Both the position numbers and the translations under genes were made by a program. A DNA stretch of 64,000 bases from CAVVNN01 sp963838035 (GTDB lineage: Bacteria > Actinomycetota > Thermoleophilia > Solirubrobacterales > 70-9). Location of the stretch: contig CAWIPM010000006.1 of assembly GCA_963838035.1 (NCBI GenBank), positions 62,001 to 126,000 on the forward strand, in the 5' to 3' direction. Below the pieces are notes generated by a model. That model did not search any database and had not been told where the DNA came from. It saw nothing but the letters and a program-made list of their open reading frames with translations. Shown here piece after piece: positions 18,274 through 27,085 of the stretch (positions are counted from its first letter, which is position 1; each line of letters starts with the position of its first letter).

Positions 18274-19228
18274 TTGCGGGAGCAGAGGAAGTGGCCGGAA
18301 CCTCTATGTGGTAGCCGGTCTTCTCGACGAAGACGTCGTCGAGCGTGGGGCGGACCAGCTCCAGCGACTCGACCGCGATCCCGGCGTCGTCGAGCGCCCT
18401 CACCACGCGCGGAATGTCGGCGGCCCCGTTCTCGACCTCGAGCAGGACCTTCTTGCCGTCCTTGGGCGGCAGCAGCTTGCCGAGGGGCGCGCATATCGCC
18501 TCCGCCTGGGCGATCGAGCCCTCGGCCAGCGTCAGCTGGATGTGGGGGTTGCCGACCTCGGCCTTCAGCGACTCCGGCGTCCCCTCGGCGACGATCCTGC
18601 CGCTGTCGATGATCCCGACGTTGTCGGCGAGTTGATCGGCCTCCTCCAGATACTGGGTGGTGAGGAAGACGGTCGTGCCTTCGTCGTTCAGCGACCGCAC
18701 CTCTTCCCAAATCGTCTTGCGGCTGACCGGGTCGAGGCCGGTGGTCGGCTCGTCGAGGAAGAGGACGCGCGGCTCGTGGACGAGCGCTGCCGCCAGGTCG
18801 AGCCGGCGCTGCATCCCTCCCGAGTATGTGCCGACGCGGCGGTCAGCGGCGTCGGCGAGGTCGACCCGCTCCAGCAGGTCGTCGGCCCGGCGCCTGCCGT
18901 CCGCGGTCGGGAGGCCCTGCAGCGTCGCCTGCAAGCGGATCAGCTCGCGGCCGGTCATCAGCGGGTCCAGCGCCGCTTCCTGCAGGGCGACCCCGATCGA
19001 CCCTCGCACCGCGCGCGCTTCCTTGATCACGTCATGCCCGGCGACCGTGGCGCTGCCGCCCGTGGGAAGCAGCAGCGTCGTCAGCATCCGCACGGTGGTC
19101 GTCTTGCCGGCGCCGTTGGGCCCCAGGAAGCCGTAGATCTCCCCCTCGTCCACCTCGAGGTCGATGCCCTGCACCGCAAGTACCTCGTCGAAGGCGCGCT
19201 CCAGTCCTTCGACCGCGATCGCCGGCAT
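18266..19228 (-). CDS. ABC transporter ATP-binding protein (DrrA/daunorubicin-resistance family)
   Basis: 320 residues from ATG 19228. Walker A GPNGAGKTTTVRML, signature YSGGMQRRLDLAAAL, Walker B RVLFLDEPTTGLDP, H-loop FLTTQYLEEADQLA, and the C-terminal DrrA-type extension ending in a segment like LELVRPTLDDVFVEKTG. It powers the two downstream ABC-2 permeases. The substrate is unknown; such systems export lipids, glycolipids or antibiotics. The open frame runs upstream into the amidase gene but that part is non-homologous. Confidence 0.92.
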   Translation of the reverse strand: MPAIAVEGLERAFDEVLAVQGIDLEVDEGEIYGFLGPNGAGKTTTVRMLTTLLLPTGGSATVAGHDVIKEARAVRGSIGVALQEAALDPLMTGRELIRLQATLQGLPTADGRRRADDLLERVDLADAADRRVGTYSGGMQRRLDLAAALVHEPRVLFLDEPTTGLDPVSRKTIWEEVRSLNDEGTTVFLTTQYLEEADQLADNVGIIDSGRIVAEGTPESLKAEVGNPHIQLTLAEGSIAQAEAICAPLGKLLPPKDGKKVLLEVENGAADIPRVVRALDDAGIAVESLELVRPTLDDVFVEKTGYHIEVPATSSAPANA

Positions 19229-19235
19229 CGGCCCC

Positions 19236-20615
19236 CTAGACCCCTGTCGGCTCGGCCTCTTGGGCCAGCGGTGCCTTCGCCTCGACCCAGCGGCGGCCGC
19301 TGGCTCGCTCAAGCGCTTCCGCCGCGTCCAGCAGCAGCTCGTCGCGCCCCCAGGCCGCCTGCAGCTGAAGCCCGATCGGAAGCCCATCGGAGCTGAGTCC
19401 CACCGGAACGCTGATCGCCGGAATGCCGGTCAGGTTCGCCAGCGCGCCGCCGCGCACGTTGGCCTGGTCGGCGCTCAGCGTTCCCGACGGAAGCTCGACC
19501 AGCGGCGCCTCCAGCGGCGGCGCGACCGCCGGATGGGTCGGCCAGGCGAGCACGTCGACCTCGCCGAAGAGCGCTGCCAGGCGTCGGCGGATCAGCGATC
19601 GCATGCGTTTCGCCTGCACTATCGCCGCCGCGGGCATCAACGTGCGGTACTTGACGAAGCCCCGGTTGATCGGGCTCAGCTCCGGGTCGATCCTGTTGAG
19701 CCGCTCCGGCGTCACCCCGCCGAGCATCTCGGCATTGATGATCAGGATGCCGGCCATGGTCGCCGCCTCCAGCCCCTCCAGCTCGATCTCGCGAAGCTCG
19801 CCGCCGGTCTCCTCGCGAAGCGCATCGGTCGCCGCATCGCAGGCGTCGCGCACCTCGGGGGCGACGTCCTCGGAGACGGTGTCCCGCACGACCCCGATCC
19901 GCAGCCCCCCCGCCTCGCCCGTTGCCAGCTCCGCGCCACCGAACAGCGCCGAGCCGAGCAGACGGCAGTCGGCCGCGTCCGTGCAGAGCGGTCCGGAGAC
20001 GATCGTCTCGGTGATCGCGGCGACGTGGTGACCCTCCATCGCCGAACGACCGAAGGTCGGCTTCAGCCCGGTCAGCCCGCAGTATGCAGCGGGGAATCGG
20101 ATCGAGCCGAGCCCGTCGGCGCCGACCGCTCCGGCGACCAGGCGGGCGGCGACGGCGGCTGCCGGGCCGCTGGAGGAGCCCCCGGGGCACCGCTCGGTGT
20201 CCCACGGATTCCGAGCGGCTCCATAGACGGAGGAGTTGCCGGTGCTGCTGGAGCCCAGCTCGTGCATGTTCCCAACTCCGACGATCACCGCGCCGGCATC
20301 GCGCAGCGCACGGTAGGGGCCCGACTCTCCCGGCGCCGCCGGCCTCAGCATGTCTGCGGCGCCGAAGCGCTGGGCGCGCCACGGAAGCGGCCACTCGTCC
20401 TTGACCACGATGGGTACCCCGCGCAGAGGCCCGTCGGGCGCTGCGTCGAGCATCTCCCGCGAGCGCTCGGGAAAGGTCTCCACCACGGCGTTGATCGCCG
20501 GGTTGCGCTGTTCGATCCGCGTCAGCGTCGCGTCGAGCAGGTCGCCGGCGTCGGCCTCGCCGTCGGCGATCGCCGCCGCCTGGCCCCGCAGGGAGAGGTC
20601 GAGCGCGTCGCTCAT
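19236..20615 (-). CDS. Amidase-signature family hydrolase
   Basis: 459 residues from ATG 20615. The Ser-cisSer-Lys triad is visible: Lys in VPIVVKDEWP, cis-Ser in CPGGSSSGPAAAVAA and the nucleophile Ser in GADGLGSIRFPAAYCG. C-terminal NLTGIPAISVPVG is conserved. The substrate is unknown. The gene overlaps an upstream 67-residue AtzG-like gene by 4 bases, recalling the AtzE-AtzG amidase/small-subunit arrangement, and lies 8 bases before the exporter ATPase on the same strand. Confidence 0.88.
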   Translation of the reverse strand: MSDALDLSLRGQAAAIADGEADAGDLLDATLTRIEQRNPAINAVVETFPERSREMLDAAPDGPLRGVPIVVKDEWPLPWRAQRFGAADMLRPAAPGESGPYRALRDAGAVIVGVGNMHELGSSSTGNSSVYGAARNPWDTERCPGGSSSGPAAAVAARLVAGAVGADGLGSIRFPAAYCGLTGLKPTFGRSAMEGHHVAAITETIVSGPLCTDAADCRLLGSALFGGAELATGEAGGLRIGVVRDTVSEDVAPEVRDACDAATDALREETGGELREIELEGLEAATMAGILIINAEMLGGVTPERLNRIDPELSPINRGFVKYRTLMPAAAIVQAKRMRSLIRRRLAALFGEVDVLAWPTHPAVAPPLEAPLVELPSGTLSADQANVRGGALANLTGIPAISVPVGLSSDGLPIGLQLQAAWGRDELLLDAAEALERASGRRWVEAKAPLAQEAEPTGV

Positions 20616-20815
20616 CGGTCCTCGGGCTCTCTCGAGAGGTCGGGATTGCGCTCCGGCGCGACTTCGCCGAGGTCTGTCGAGATCAGCTCGCGGATCCCCG
20701 GCCAGAACATCTGATGGGCGGCGCCCATCACCGCCAGCTCGATCTCGTCGGCTTCGATGCCCAGGGAGGCGAGGCCGGCGGGGATGAAGTCGTCTGCGCG
20801 GTTCGAGTCCTCCAT
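20612..20815 (-). CDS. Small AtzG-like (DUF4089-like) protein coupled to the amidase
   Basis: 67-residue, mostly helical protein: AGLASLGIEADEIELAVMG then MFWPGIRELISTDLGEVAPE. Size, position directly upstream of an amidase-signature enzyme and the 4-base overlap match AtzG, a short helical protein that binds and stabilises the AtzE amidase. Sequence similarity is only suggestive by eye. An alternative is a lineage-specific hypothetical protein. ATG 20815 is the only start. Confidence 0.6.
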   Translation of the reverse strand: MEDSNRADDFIPAGLASLGIEADEIELAVMGAAHQMFWPGIRELISTDLGEVAPERNPDLSREPEDR

Positions 20816-20948
20816 CTCGCGGCGCCAACCCTACAGAGGCGAGGTGGCCGGGATCGTGCAAGTCGGGCGGCGGCAGTGCATGGTCGCCGCGCGGAAGGCA
20901 GAATCCGGGCCGCAACCGGGGCTTTCACCCGGTGTTGCCTGGAGACCT

Positions 20949-21710
20949 ATGCGCTTCGAAGACGCGAAGAACCGATTTGGCAGGGCCTGGTTGGCCGCGC
21001 TTGCCGCCTGCCTCCTCACCGCTCTGGCGGCCGGCTCCTGGCCGGGGGCGGCGGACTCCGCCCCGATTCGCGTCGTCGTGCTCGGCGAGACCGCTTCGAC
21101 GCCGAAGCCGTCCTGCCCGGGGAAGATCGTCAAAACCGTCGAGATCACTCCGTGCCGGGTCGAGGGGCACATGACGGGCTTCCAAACCCTGGCCGGTGGG
21201 GTGACGATGCCATACGAGGCGCCGTTCGAAGGAAAGATCGTCGCCTGGTCGATCGCCCTCTCAAAGCCTTCGACCAAGGATTCGGGCACCACCACCGACG
21301 AGGTCGGCTTCTTCGACGAATTCCTCGGCAAGCCCTCCGAGGCCAGGATCGGCGTCCTGCGCCCGGTCAAGGGCGCAAAGCCGCCCCAGTACACGCTGGT
21401 GCGCCAGAGCCCGCTCGAGGTGCTCAATCCCTACTTCGGCAGCACCCCGATCTTCGCCCTCGATCATCCGCTCACCGTCCTGCGGGGACAGGTCGTCGCG
21501 CTCACGGTGCCGACCTGGGCGCCGATGTTCGCCGTCAGCGTCGGAGAAGGAAACACCTGGCGCGGCAGTCGTCTGCCCAAGCACTGCGCCTCCAAAGATG
21601 ACATCCAGGGAGGCCACCCGCAGCAGGTCGTCGGCAAGACGAAGACCTACGGTTGCTACTACACCAACGCGCGGTTGCTCTACACCGCGACGTTGGTCAA
21701 AAAGCCCTAA
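20949..21710 (+). CDS. Secreted protein of unknown function
   Basis: 253 residues from ATG 20949. Residues 1-34 form a signal peptide (LAALAACLLTALAAGSWPGAADSA). The mature part is beta-rich, with four or more cysteines (PSCPGK, TPCRVEG, PKHCAS, YGCYY) that could form disulfides outside the cell. I see no catalytic motif and do not recognise the family with confidence. The frame is open upstream, but the signal peptide fixes the start. The 133 bases between it and the divergent AtzG-like gene hold no other gene. Confidence 0.7.
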   Translation: MRFEDAKNRFGRAWLAALAACLLTALAAGSWPGAADSAPIRVVVLGETASTPKPSCPGKIVKTVEITPCRVEGHMTGFQTLAGGVTMPYEAPFEGKIVAWSIALSKPSTKDSGTTTDEVGFFDEFLGKPSEARIGVLRPVKGAKPPQYTLVRQSPLEVLNPYFGSTPIFALDHPLTVLRGQVVALTVPTWAPMFAVSVGEGNTWRGSRLPKHCASKDDIQGGHPQQVVGKTKTYGCYYTNARLLYTATLVKKP

Positions 21711-21795
21711 ACGGCGCCCTGACCAAGCAGGCCAAGGACGCAGGGAGCGTGGCGTGCTGTGCGCGCGAGCGACCGAGGACGCCGGCGTGCGTCGG

Positions 21796-22059
21796 TCAGA
21801 GCGCCGTTTGGCGCAGCCCGCAGTACGGGCAGTCGCTTACGTCGACGCCGATCAGCTGGTCGCAGCGGCGGCAGGCGCGGAGGTTCTCCGGCGTGCGGGG
21901 AAGCGCCGAGGCGGAGGGGGCGAGCGGCAGCACCATCGCCACCGGCTCCATCTCCTCGCCGGTCTCCCGGTCGACGTAGATGGCGCCTGGCTCGGCGTGG
22001 GCGAGCGCCTCGCGGCCCGAGGCCGGCGCGCGCATCCGGTAGAGCTGTCGTTGGTTCAT
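21796..22059 (-). CDS. Small zinc-ribbon protein of unknown function
   Basis: About 87 residues from ATG 22059 (GTG 22071 is an alternative). The C terminus holds a zinc ribbon, CRRCDQLIGVDVSDCPYCG. The N-terminal half has a conserved-looking GAIYVDRETGEEMEPVAMVLP. No enzyme motif is seen. It is divergent from the glycosyltransferase at 22091, leaving only 31 bases between the starts. Confidence 0.6.
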   Translation of the reverse strand: MNQRQLYRMRAPASGREALAHAEPGAIYVDRETGEEMEPVAMVLPLAPSASALPRTPENLRACRRCDQLIGVDVSDCPYCGLRQTAL

Positions 22060-22090
22060 CGCCGGGGACACTAATAGCTTGCGGGAACCG

Positions 22091-23428
22091 ATGCGCGTCC
22101 TGATCTTTCACGGCTACATGCTGCGCGGCACCGGCAGCAACATCTACAACGCCAACCTCGCCCGTGCGCTGGCTCGGCTCGGTCACGAGGTCCACCTGCT
22201 CTGCCAGGACCGTGAGGTCGAGCTCGAGGGCGTCCAGATCCACAATCCGGACATCGGCGGCCTGCTGCCGGTCTATGTGAAGGACCCCTACGAGGGCTTC
22301 GAGGTCAAGGCGTTCCCGGAGCTGACCGGTGAAGAGTTGGATCGCTACATCGAGGCGAACGTCGCCGCCGTCGGAGAGGTCGCGTCCGCGGCCGGGGGCA
22401 TCGATGCCGCGCTCGCCAACCACCTGATCATGGGCCCGGCGATCCTCGCCCGCGCCGCCGTGGCCCCCTTCGCCGCCAAGGTCCACGGCTCCGCCCTCGA
22501 GTACACGGTCAAGCCGCACCCTCGCTTCCTGCCCTACGCCCGCGAGGGCATGGAGGCCGCCTCCGCCGTCCTCGTCGGTTCCCGCCACACCGCCGAGTCC
22601 CTCTGGGACACGCTTCCGGAAGTAGAGGGCTTGCGAGAGAAGACCCGCCTCAGCCCTCCCGGTGTCGACACCGCCGAGTTCAGCCCCGGAGCCGAGCGCG
22701 ACCCTCTGGTCGCCTTCGTGGGGAAGCTGATCGTTTCCAAGGGAGTCGACCTGCTGCTGGCGGCCTGGCCGCTGGTGCATGCGCGCAACCCCGAGGCCAG
22801 GCTGCAGATCGCGGGGTTCGGCGAGTACGAGCAGGCGCTGCGGGGGCTGCAGGCCGCGCTGGACCGCGGGGACCTCGACGGCGCTCGCGAGGTCGCGCGC
22901 CTCGGGCGCGGGCTCGAGGACGGCTCCGCGGAACCGCTCCCGATCCTCTCGGCGTTCCTGGACGACCCCCCCGCCGGTTACCCCGCAGCAGCGCGGGCGG
23001 CAGCGGGTTCGGTCGAGTTCATCGGGCGCCTCGAGCACCCCGAGGTCGCCGGTCTGCTGGCCCACGCCGAGGTCCTGGTCATGCCCAGCACCTTTCCCGA
23101 GGCCTTCGGCATGGTCGCGGTGGAGGCCGCCGCCTGCGGCGCATTGCCGATCTCCGCCGACCATTCCGGGATGCGGGAGGTGTCGCGCGAGCTGGCGGCG
23201 ACGCTGCCGGAGAGGATCGGCCGGCTCACGTCATTTCCGGTCGAGGAGGGGGCGGTCGAGGCGATCGCCGAGCGGCTGGACAGCTGGCTGGCGCTGCCGG
23301 GAGAGGAGCGCGCCGGGGCTCGAAAGGCCCTCGTCGACACAGTCGGCCGCCTCTGGAGCTGGGAGGGGGTGGCGCATGGCGTCATCGCCGCCTCGGCGGG
23401 CAGGCTGGAGGAGCTTCCCGGCCCCTGA
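22091..23428 (+). CDS. GT4-family glycosyltransferase
   Basis: 445 residues from ATG 22091 (an in-frame TTG at 22079 is possible). The N-terminal Rossmann domain has a donor-type glycine loop (FHGYMLRGTGSNIYNANLARAL). The C-terminal domain has FVGKLIVSKGVDLLLAAWPL and the EX7E-type region PEAFGMVAVEAAACGALPI. It probably transfers a sugar to a lipid or small acceptor; the substrate is unknown. The cytochrome oxidase operon follows 72 bases later. Confidence 0.87.
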   Translation: MRVLIFHGYMLRGTGSNIYNANLARALARLGHEVHLLCQDREVELEGVQIHNPDIGGLLPVYVKDPYEGFEVKAFPELTGEELDRYIEANVAAVGEVASAAGGIDAALANHLIMGPAILARAAVAPFAAKVHGSALEYTVKPHPRFLPYAREGMEAASAVLVGSRHTAESLWDTLPEVEGLREKTRLSPPGVDTAEFSPGAERDPLVAFVGKLIVSKGVDLLLAAWPLVHARNPEARLQIAGFGEYEQALRGLQAALDRGDLDGAREVARLGRGLEDGSAEPLPILSAFLDDPPAGYPAAARAAAGSVEFIGRLEHPEVAGLLAHAEVLVMPSTFPEAFGMVAVEAAACGALPISADHSGMREVSRELAATLPERIGRLTSFPVEEGAVEAIAERLDSWLALPGEERAGARKALVDTVGRLWSWEGVAHGVIAASAGRLEELPGP

Positions 23429-23482
23429 GCAGCTAGTGCCGGGAGTCACCAGAAGCCTCAAAGCCTTCCGCCGCGGCTTCAA

Positions 23483-23488
23483 TAGAAT
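23483..23488 (+). promoter_or_regulatory. Probable -10 box of the cytochrome oxidase operon
   Basis: TAGAAT ends 12 bases before the ctaC ATG at 23501, with no Shine-Dalgarno sequence. This suggests a leaderless or very short leader transcript for ctaC-ctaD-USP-ctaE. Confidence 0.42.
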
Positions 23489-23500
23489 GCCCGCCGCCTC

Positions 23501-24292
23501 ATGTATGGCCGCCTCCCGATAGCGAAGATGCTCGCCGCCACCGTTGCCCTGGCCGCGGCGATCTCCGTCGTGATGGTCTCGATCAACTGGGACGGACAGC
23601 AGGCTTCGACCGCGGCCCCCAAGATCGACGATCTCCTCAACGTGATGATCGTCCTCTCCTCACTCGTCTTCTCGCTGGTTCTGGTGATGCTCTTCTACGC
23701 GCTGTGGAAGTTCAAAGCGAAACCGGGCGACGAGTCAGACGGCGAGCCGATCCACGGCAACACCAGGCTCGAGGTCGCCTGGACGCTGATCCCGACGATC
23801 ATCGTCCTCTTCGGAGGCGGCTACAGCTGGTCGGTGCTGAACGAAATCGAACATCGCGGCAAGGACCCCCTCACCGTCGACGTCTTCTCGCAGCAATACG
23901 CCTGGAGCTTCGGCTATCCGGGCAAGGGGAATGCCTACTCCCAGGGCGAGTTGCACGTCCCGGTGGATCGGCAGGTCCAGTTCAAGATGCACTCTCAGGA
24001 CGTGATCCACTCGTTCTGGGTGCCCGAGTGGAGGATCAAGAAAGACAATGTGCCGGGGATCACGACGACGGCGATCGTCACCCCCGACCGGGTCGGCACC
24101 TACCAGCTGATCTGCACCGAGCTCTGCGGCTTCGGCCACGCCTCGATGCGGGCCAAGGTCGTCGTCGAGCCGCCGGCCCAGTTCCGCAAATGGGTCGCCG
24201 GGCTGAAGGAGAAAGTGCCGCCGGCCCTGATGGAGTCGATCGTTCAGGACACGGAGACCAACCCGGTGCCGCTGGGCGCCGGCGGGGCATAA
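23501..24292 (+). CDS. ctaC: Cytochrome c oxidase subunit II (CuA type)
   Basis: Accepts electrons from cytochrome c through the binuclear CuA centre and passes them to subunit I. 263 residues: an N-terminal hydrophobic segment (9-28), two helices (about 45-70 and 92-112), and an outside cupredoxin domain. All CuA ligands are present: His170 (DVIHSFW) and C205, E207, C209, H213, M216 in CTELCGFGHASM. There is no fused cytochrome c domain. First gene of a four-gene operon; ctaD starts 13 bases later. Confidence 0.96.
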   Translation: MYGRLPIAKMLAATVALAAAISVVMVSINWDGQQASTAAPKIDDLLNVMIVLSSLVFSLVLVMLFYALWKFKAKPGDESDGEPIHGNTRLEVAWTLIPTIIVLFGGGYSWSVLNEIEHRGKDPLTVDVFSQQYAWSFGYPGKGNAYSQGELHVPVDRQVQFKMHSQDVIHSFWVPEWRIKKDNVPGITTTAIVTPDRVGTYQLICTELCGFGHASMRAKVVVEPPAQFRKWVAGLKEKVPPALMESIVQDTETNPVPLGAGGA

Positions 24293-24305
24293 TGGAGGCG
24301 ATCTG

Positions 24306-26210
24306 ATGGTGGCGGCTATCAAGCGACCGGGGTGGATCCGCGGGGCACTCGGCATGGTCCTCGGGGCGGCATTCGGCTTCGGCCTCGTCGTCGCCCTGCG
24401 CTCGATCTCCGGCCTCCCGGTCTTCCAGACCGAACAGACCGGCTACCCACAGGTGGTCGTGCCGCTGATCACCGCCCCGCTGGGCTTCCTCGCCGGCTTC
24501 GGCTGCTTCGACTACTGGCTGCGCTGGGCAGCAGGTATGCCGACCATCCCCGACGACCACTCCCAGCACGGCGCTCGCAGTTGGAAGGACTACTTCCGCT
24601 TCAACACCGATCACAAGGTGATCGGCATCCAGTACATCTGCACGACCTTCTTCTTCTTCTTCGTCAGCGGCCTGATCGCGATGTTGATCCGGGCCGAGCT
24701 GGCCCAGCCCGGCACCCAGATCGTCGATGCGGCGACCTACAACAGCCTCTTCTCCACCCACGCGGTGCTGATGATCTTCGTCTTCGTGATCCCGGTCTTC
24801 GCCGGCATCGCCAACTACGTGCTGCCGCTGATGATCGGCGCGCCGGACATGGCCTTCCCGCGGCTGAACGCGCTCAGCTTCTGGATGCTGCCGCTCGCCG
24901 GGTTGCTCTTCATCGGCAGCTTTCTCGCCCCCGGAGGCGCCTTCGACGCCGGCTGGACCGGCTACGCGCCGCTCTCCACCGGGGCGCCGCTGGGGCAGTC
25001 CTTCTTCAACCTCGGCGTCCAGTTCGCCGGTGCCTCCTCGATCGCCACCGCCCTCAACTTCCTGGTCACGATCATCACCATGCGGGCGCCCGGGATGAAC
25101 TTCTGGCGGATGCCGCTGCTCGTCTGGGCAAACCTCTCGACCTCGCTGCTGGTCGTCGCGGCGACGCCGTTCATCGCCGGTGCCCAGTTCATGGTCCTCC
25201 TCGACCGCGTTCTGCACACCAACTTCTTCCAGTTCAGCGGCGGCGGCGACGTGATCAGCTACCAGCACATCTTCTGGTTCTACTCGCACCCGGCCGTCTA
25301 CATCATGATGTTGCCCGGGTTCGGGATCATCTCGGAGGTCATCTCAACCCACGCCCGCAAACCGATCTTCGGCTACCGGTTGATGGCGCTGGCGCTGATC
25401 GGGATCGTCGTCCTCAGCTATTCCGTCTGGGCGCACCACATGTTCGTCGCCGGCATGTTCAGCTGGCTGCGGGTGCCGATGATGATCACGACGCTGCTGA
25501 TCGCGGTGCCGACCGGGATCAAGATCTTCTCCTGGCTGGGAACCCTCTATTTCGGCAAGATCCACACCTACTCGACGGCGATGCTGTTCGCGCTCGCCTT
25601 CATCGTCACCTTCACGATCGGCGGCATCAGCGGAGTCATGCTCGGCATGGTCCCGATCGACATCCACGTCTCCGACACCTACTTCATCGTCGCCCACATC
25701 CACTTCGTGCTCTTCGGCGGCTCGGTCTTCACGATCTTCGCCGGGATCTACCACTGGTTCCCGAAGATGACCGGGCGGATGTATGACGAGAAGCTGGGCC
25801 GGGTCCACTTCTGGGGCACGCTGATCGCCACCTGGGGCACCTTCATCCCCATGCACTGGATCGGGATGGACGGGATGCCGCGGCGCGTTGCCGACTACGC
25901 CAGCCAGTTCGGCAACTGGAACCTGCTGATCAGCTGCTTCGCCTTCATGCTCGGTGCGGTCCAGCTCGTCTTCCTCTACAACATGATCGTCAGCTGGCGC
26001 TTCGGGCCCCGCGCCGAGGCCAATCCCTGGCGGGCGAACTCGATCGAGTGGCAGGTCTCCTCGCCGCCCCCGATCTTCAACTTCGACGAGATCCCCCGCG
26101 TCGTCGGTGGGCCCTACGAGTACGGAGTTCCCGGAGCCCGGCACGCGATCATGGCGGGCGAAGGCGCCGAGGTTCCTGCGCCGGAGCCGAGCGTGGTGGG
26201 GAGCAGATGA
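24306..26210 (+). CDS. ctaD: Cytochrome c oxidase subunit I, A2-type heme-copper oxidase
   Basis: Catalytic subunit reducing O2 to water with proton pumping. 634 residues, longer than usual because of about 90 extra N-terminal residues with two predicted helices. All six metal ligands are present: H152 and H466 (heme a), H464 (heme a3), H328, H377 and H378 (CuB), plus the cross-linked Tyr332. The D-channel gate reads FYSHPAVY: the A1 glutamate is Ala330 and the YS pair marks the A2 class. It overlaps the next gene by 4 bases (ATGA). Confidence 0.96.
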   Translation: MVAAIKRPGWIRGALGMVLGAAFGFGLVVALRSISGLPVFQTEQTGYPQVVVPLITAPLGFLAGFGCFDYWLRWAAGMPTIPDDHSQHGARSWKDYFRFNTDHKVIGIQYICTTFFFFFVSGLIAMLIRAELAQPGTQIVDAATYNSLFSTHAVLMIFVFVIPVFAGIANYVLPLMIGAPDMAFPRLNALSFWMLPLAGLLFIGSFLAPGGAFDAGWTGYAPLSTGAPLGQSFFNLGVQFAGASSIATALNFLVTIITMRAPGMNFWRMPLLVWANLSTSLLVVAATPFIAGAQFMVLLDRVLHTNFFQFSGGGDVISYQHIFWFYSHPAVYIMMLPGFGIISEVISTHARKPIFGYRLMALALIGIVVLSYSVWAHHMFVAGMFSWLRVPMMITTLLIAVPTGIKIFSWLGTLYFGKIHTYSTAMLFALAFIVTFTIGGISGVMLGMVPIDIHVSDTYFIVAHIHFVLFGGSVFTIFAGIYHWFPKMTGRMYDEKLGRVHFWGTLIATWGTFIPMHWIGMDGMPRRVADYASQFGNWNLLISCFAFMLGAVQLVFLYNMIVSWRFGPRAEANPWRANSIEWQVSSPPPIFNFDEIPRVVGGPYEYGVPGARHAIMAGEGAEVPAPEPSVVGSR

Positions 26211-27085
26211 GCGAGCAGGCCGCCGAGGGCCGCCCGCTGCTCGTCTTCCTCAACGAGGTGGCGGGTGGCCGCAAGCTGCTGCAGGCGGTCCGCGAGCGGG
26301 CCGGGGATGTTCCCTACGTCGCCGTCGCGGCCCCGCAGAACCAGCCGGCCGTCGGCCAGCTGATCGACTCCGGCGAGCTGCGCGAGGCAGCGCGGGCGCG
26401 GGTCGAGGTGACGATGTCGGTGCTGTCCGAGTTCGGAATCGAGTCGGTCGGCGAGGTGATGGATCCCGACTCGGCGCTGGCCATGGACGACGCCGTGCGA
26501 GCCCACGAGCCCGGCGAGCTCCTGCTCTCCTGCCTCTACGAGACCCGCTTCGGGATCAAACGCAAGGACCTGGTCGAGTGGGCCAGGGCTCGCTTCGAGC
26601 CTGAGACGGCGGTGACCCATATCCCGGTTCGGATCGAAGACGATTCGGTCAGCTGGGAAGTCAACCACACCCTCGTCGTCGCCACCCAGACGGTGGCGAC
26701 GCCGGATCTCGTCAGCAGGTTGAAGGAGCGCGCCGCCGGACACCCCCATCGCTACACGATCGTCTGTCCGCGCTCGGAGGACGTCACCGAGGCCGAGATC
26801 GTCCGCGACCTCGCCTCGACCATGGCCGAGCTGTACCGCGCCGACGTCGACGCGACCGGCCAACCGATGAGCCCTGACCCATTTCATGCCGTCAAGAACG
26901 CGGTCGAGCACTACCGGCTCGACGAGATCCTGATCTCGACCTTCGCCGGCGAGCGCTCGCGCTGGCTCGACGACGGCCTGATCGGCCGGGTTCGAGAGAT
27001 AACCGAGAAGCCGGTCGAGCACATCGAGGTCGGCCGGCCCGCGGCAGCGGTCGCGGCCGCGGTGGCAGAGGGGGGAGGAGCCTGA
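26207..27085 (+). CDS. Two-domain USP-like protein encoded inside the oxidase operon
   Basis: 292 residues. Two alpha/beta domains of similar length: residues about 10-130 (PLLVFLNEVAGGRKLLQAV) and about 145-290 (HTLVVATQTVATPDLVSRL, YTIVCPRS, DEILISTFAGE). They resemble tandem universal-stress-protein folds, but a clear ATP-binding GxxGS motif is missing. It overlaps ctaD by 4 bases and ctaE by 1, so it is translationally locked to oxidase subunits. A role in assembly or regulation is inference from position. Confidence 0.62.
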   Translation: MSEQAAEGRPLLVFLNEVAGGRKLLQAVRERAGDVPYVAVAAPQNQPAVGQLIDSGELREAARARVEVTMSVLSEFGIESVGEVMDPDSALAMDDAVRAHEPGELLLSCLYETRFGIKRKDLVEWARARFEPETAVTHIPVRIEDDSVSWEVNHTLVVATQTVATPDLVSRLKERAAGHPHRYTIVCPRSEDVTEAEIVRDLASTMAELYRADVDATGQPMSPDPFHAVKNAVEHYRLDEILISTFAGERSRWLDDGLIGRVREITEKPVEHIEVGRPAAAVAAAVAEGGGA

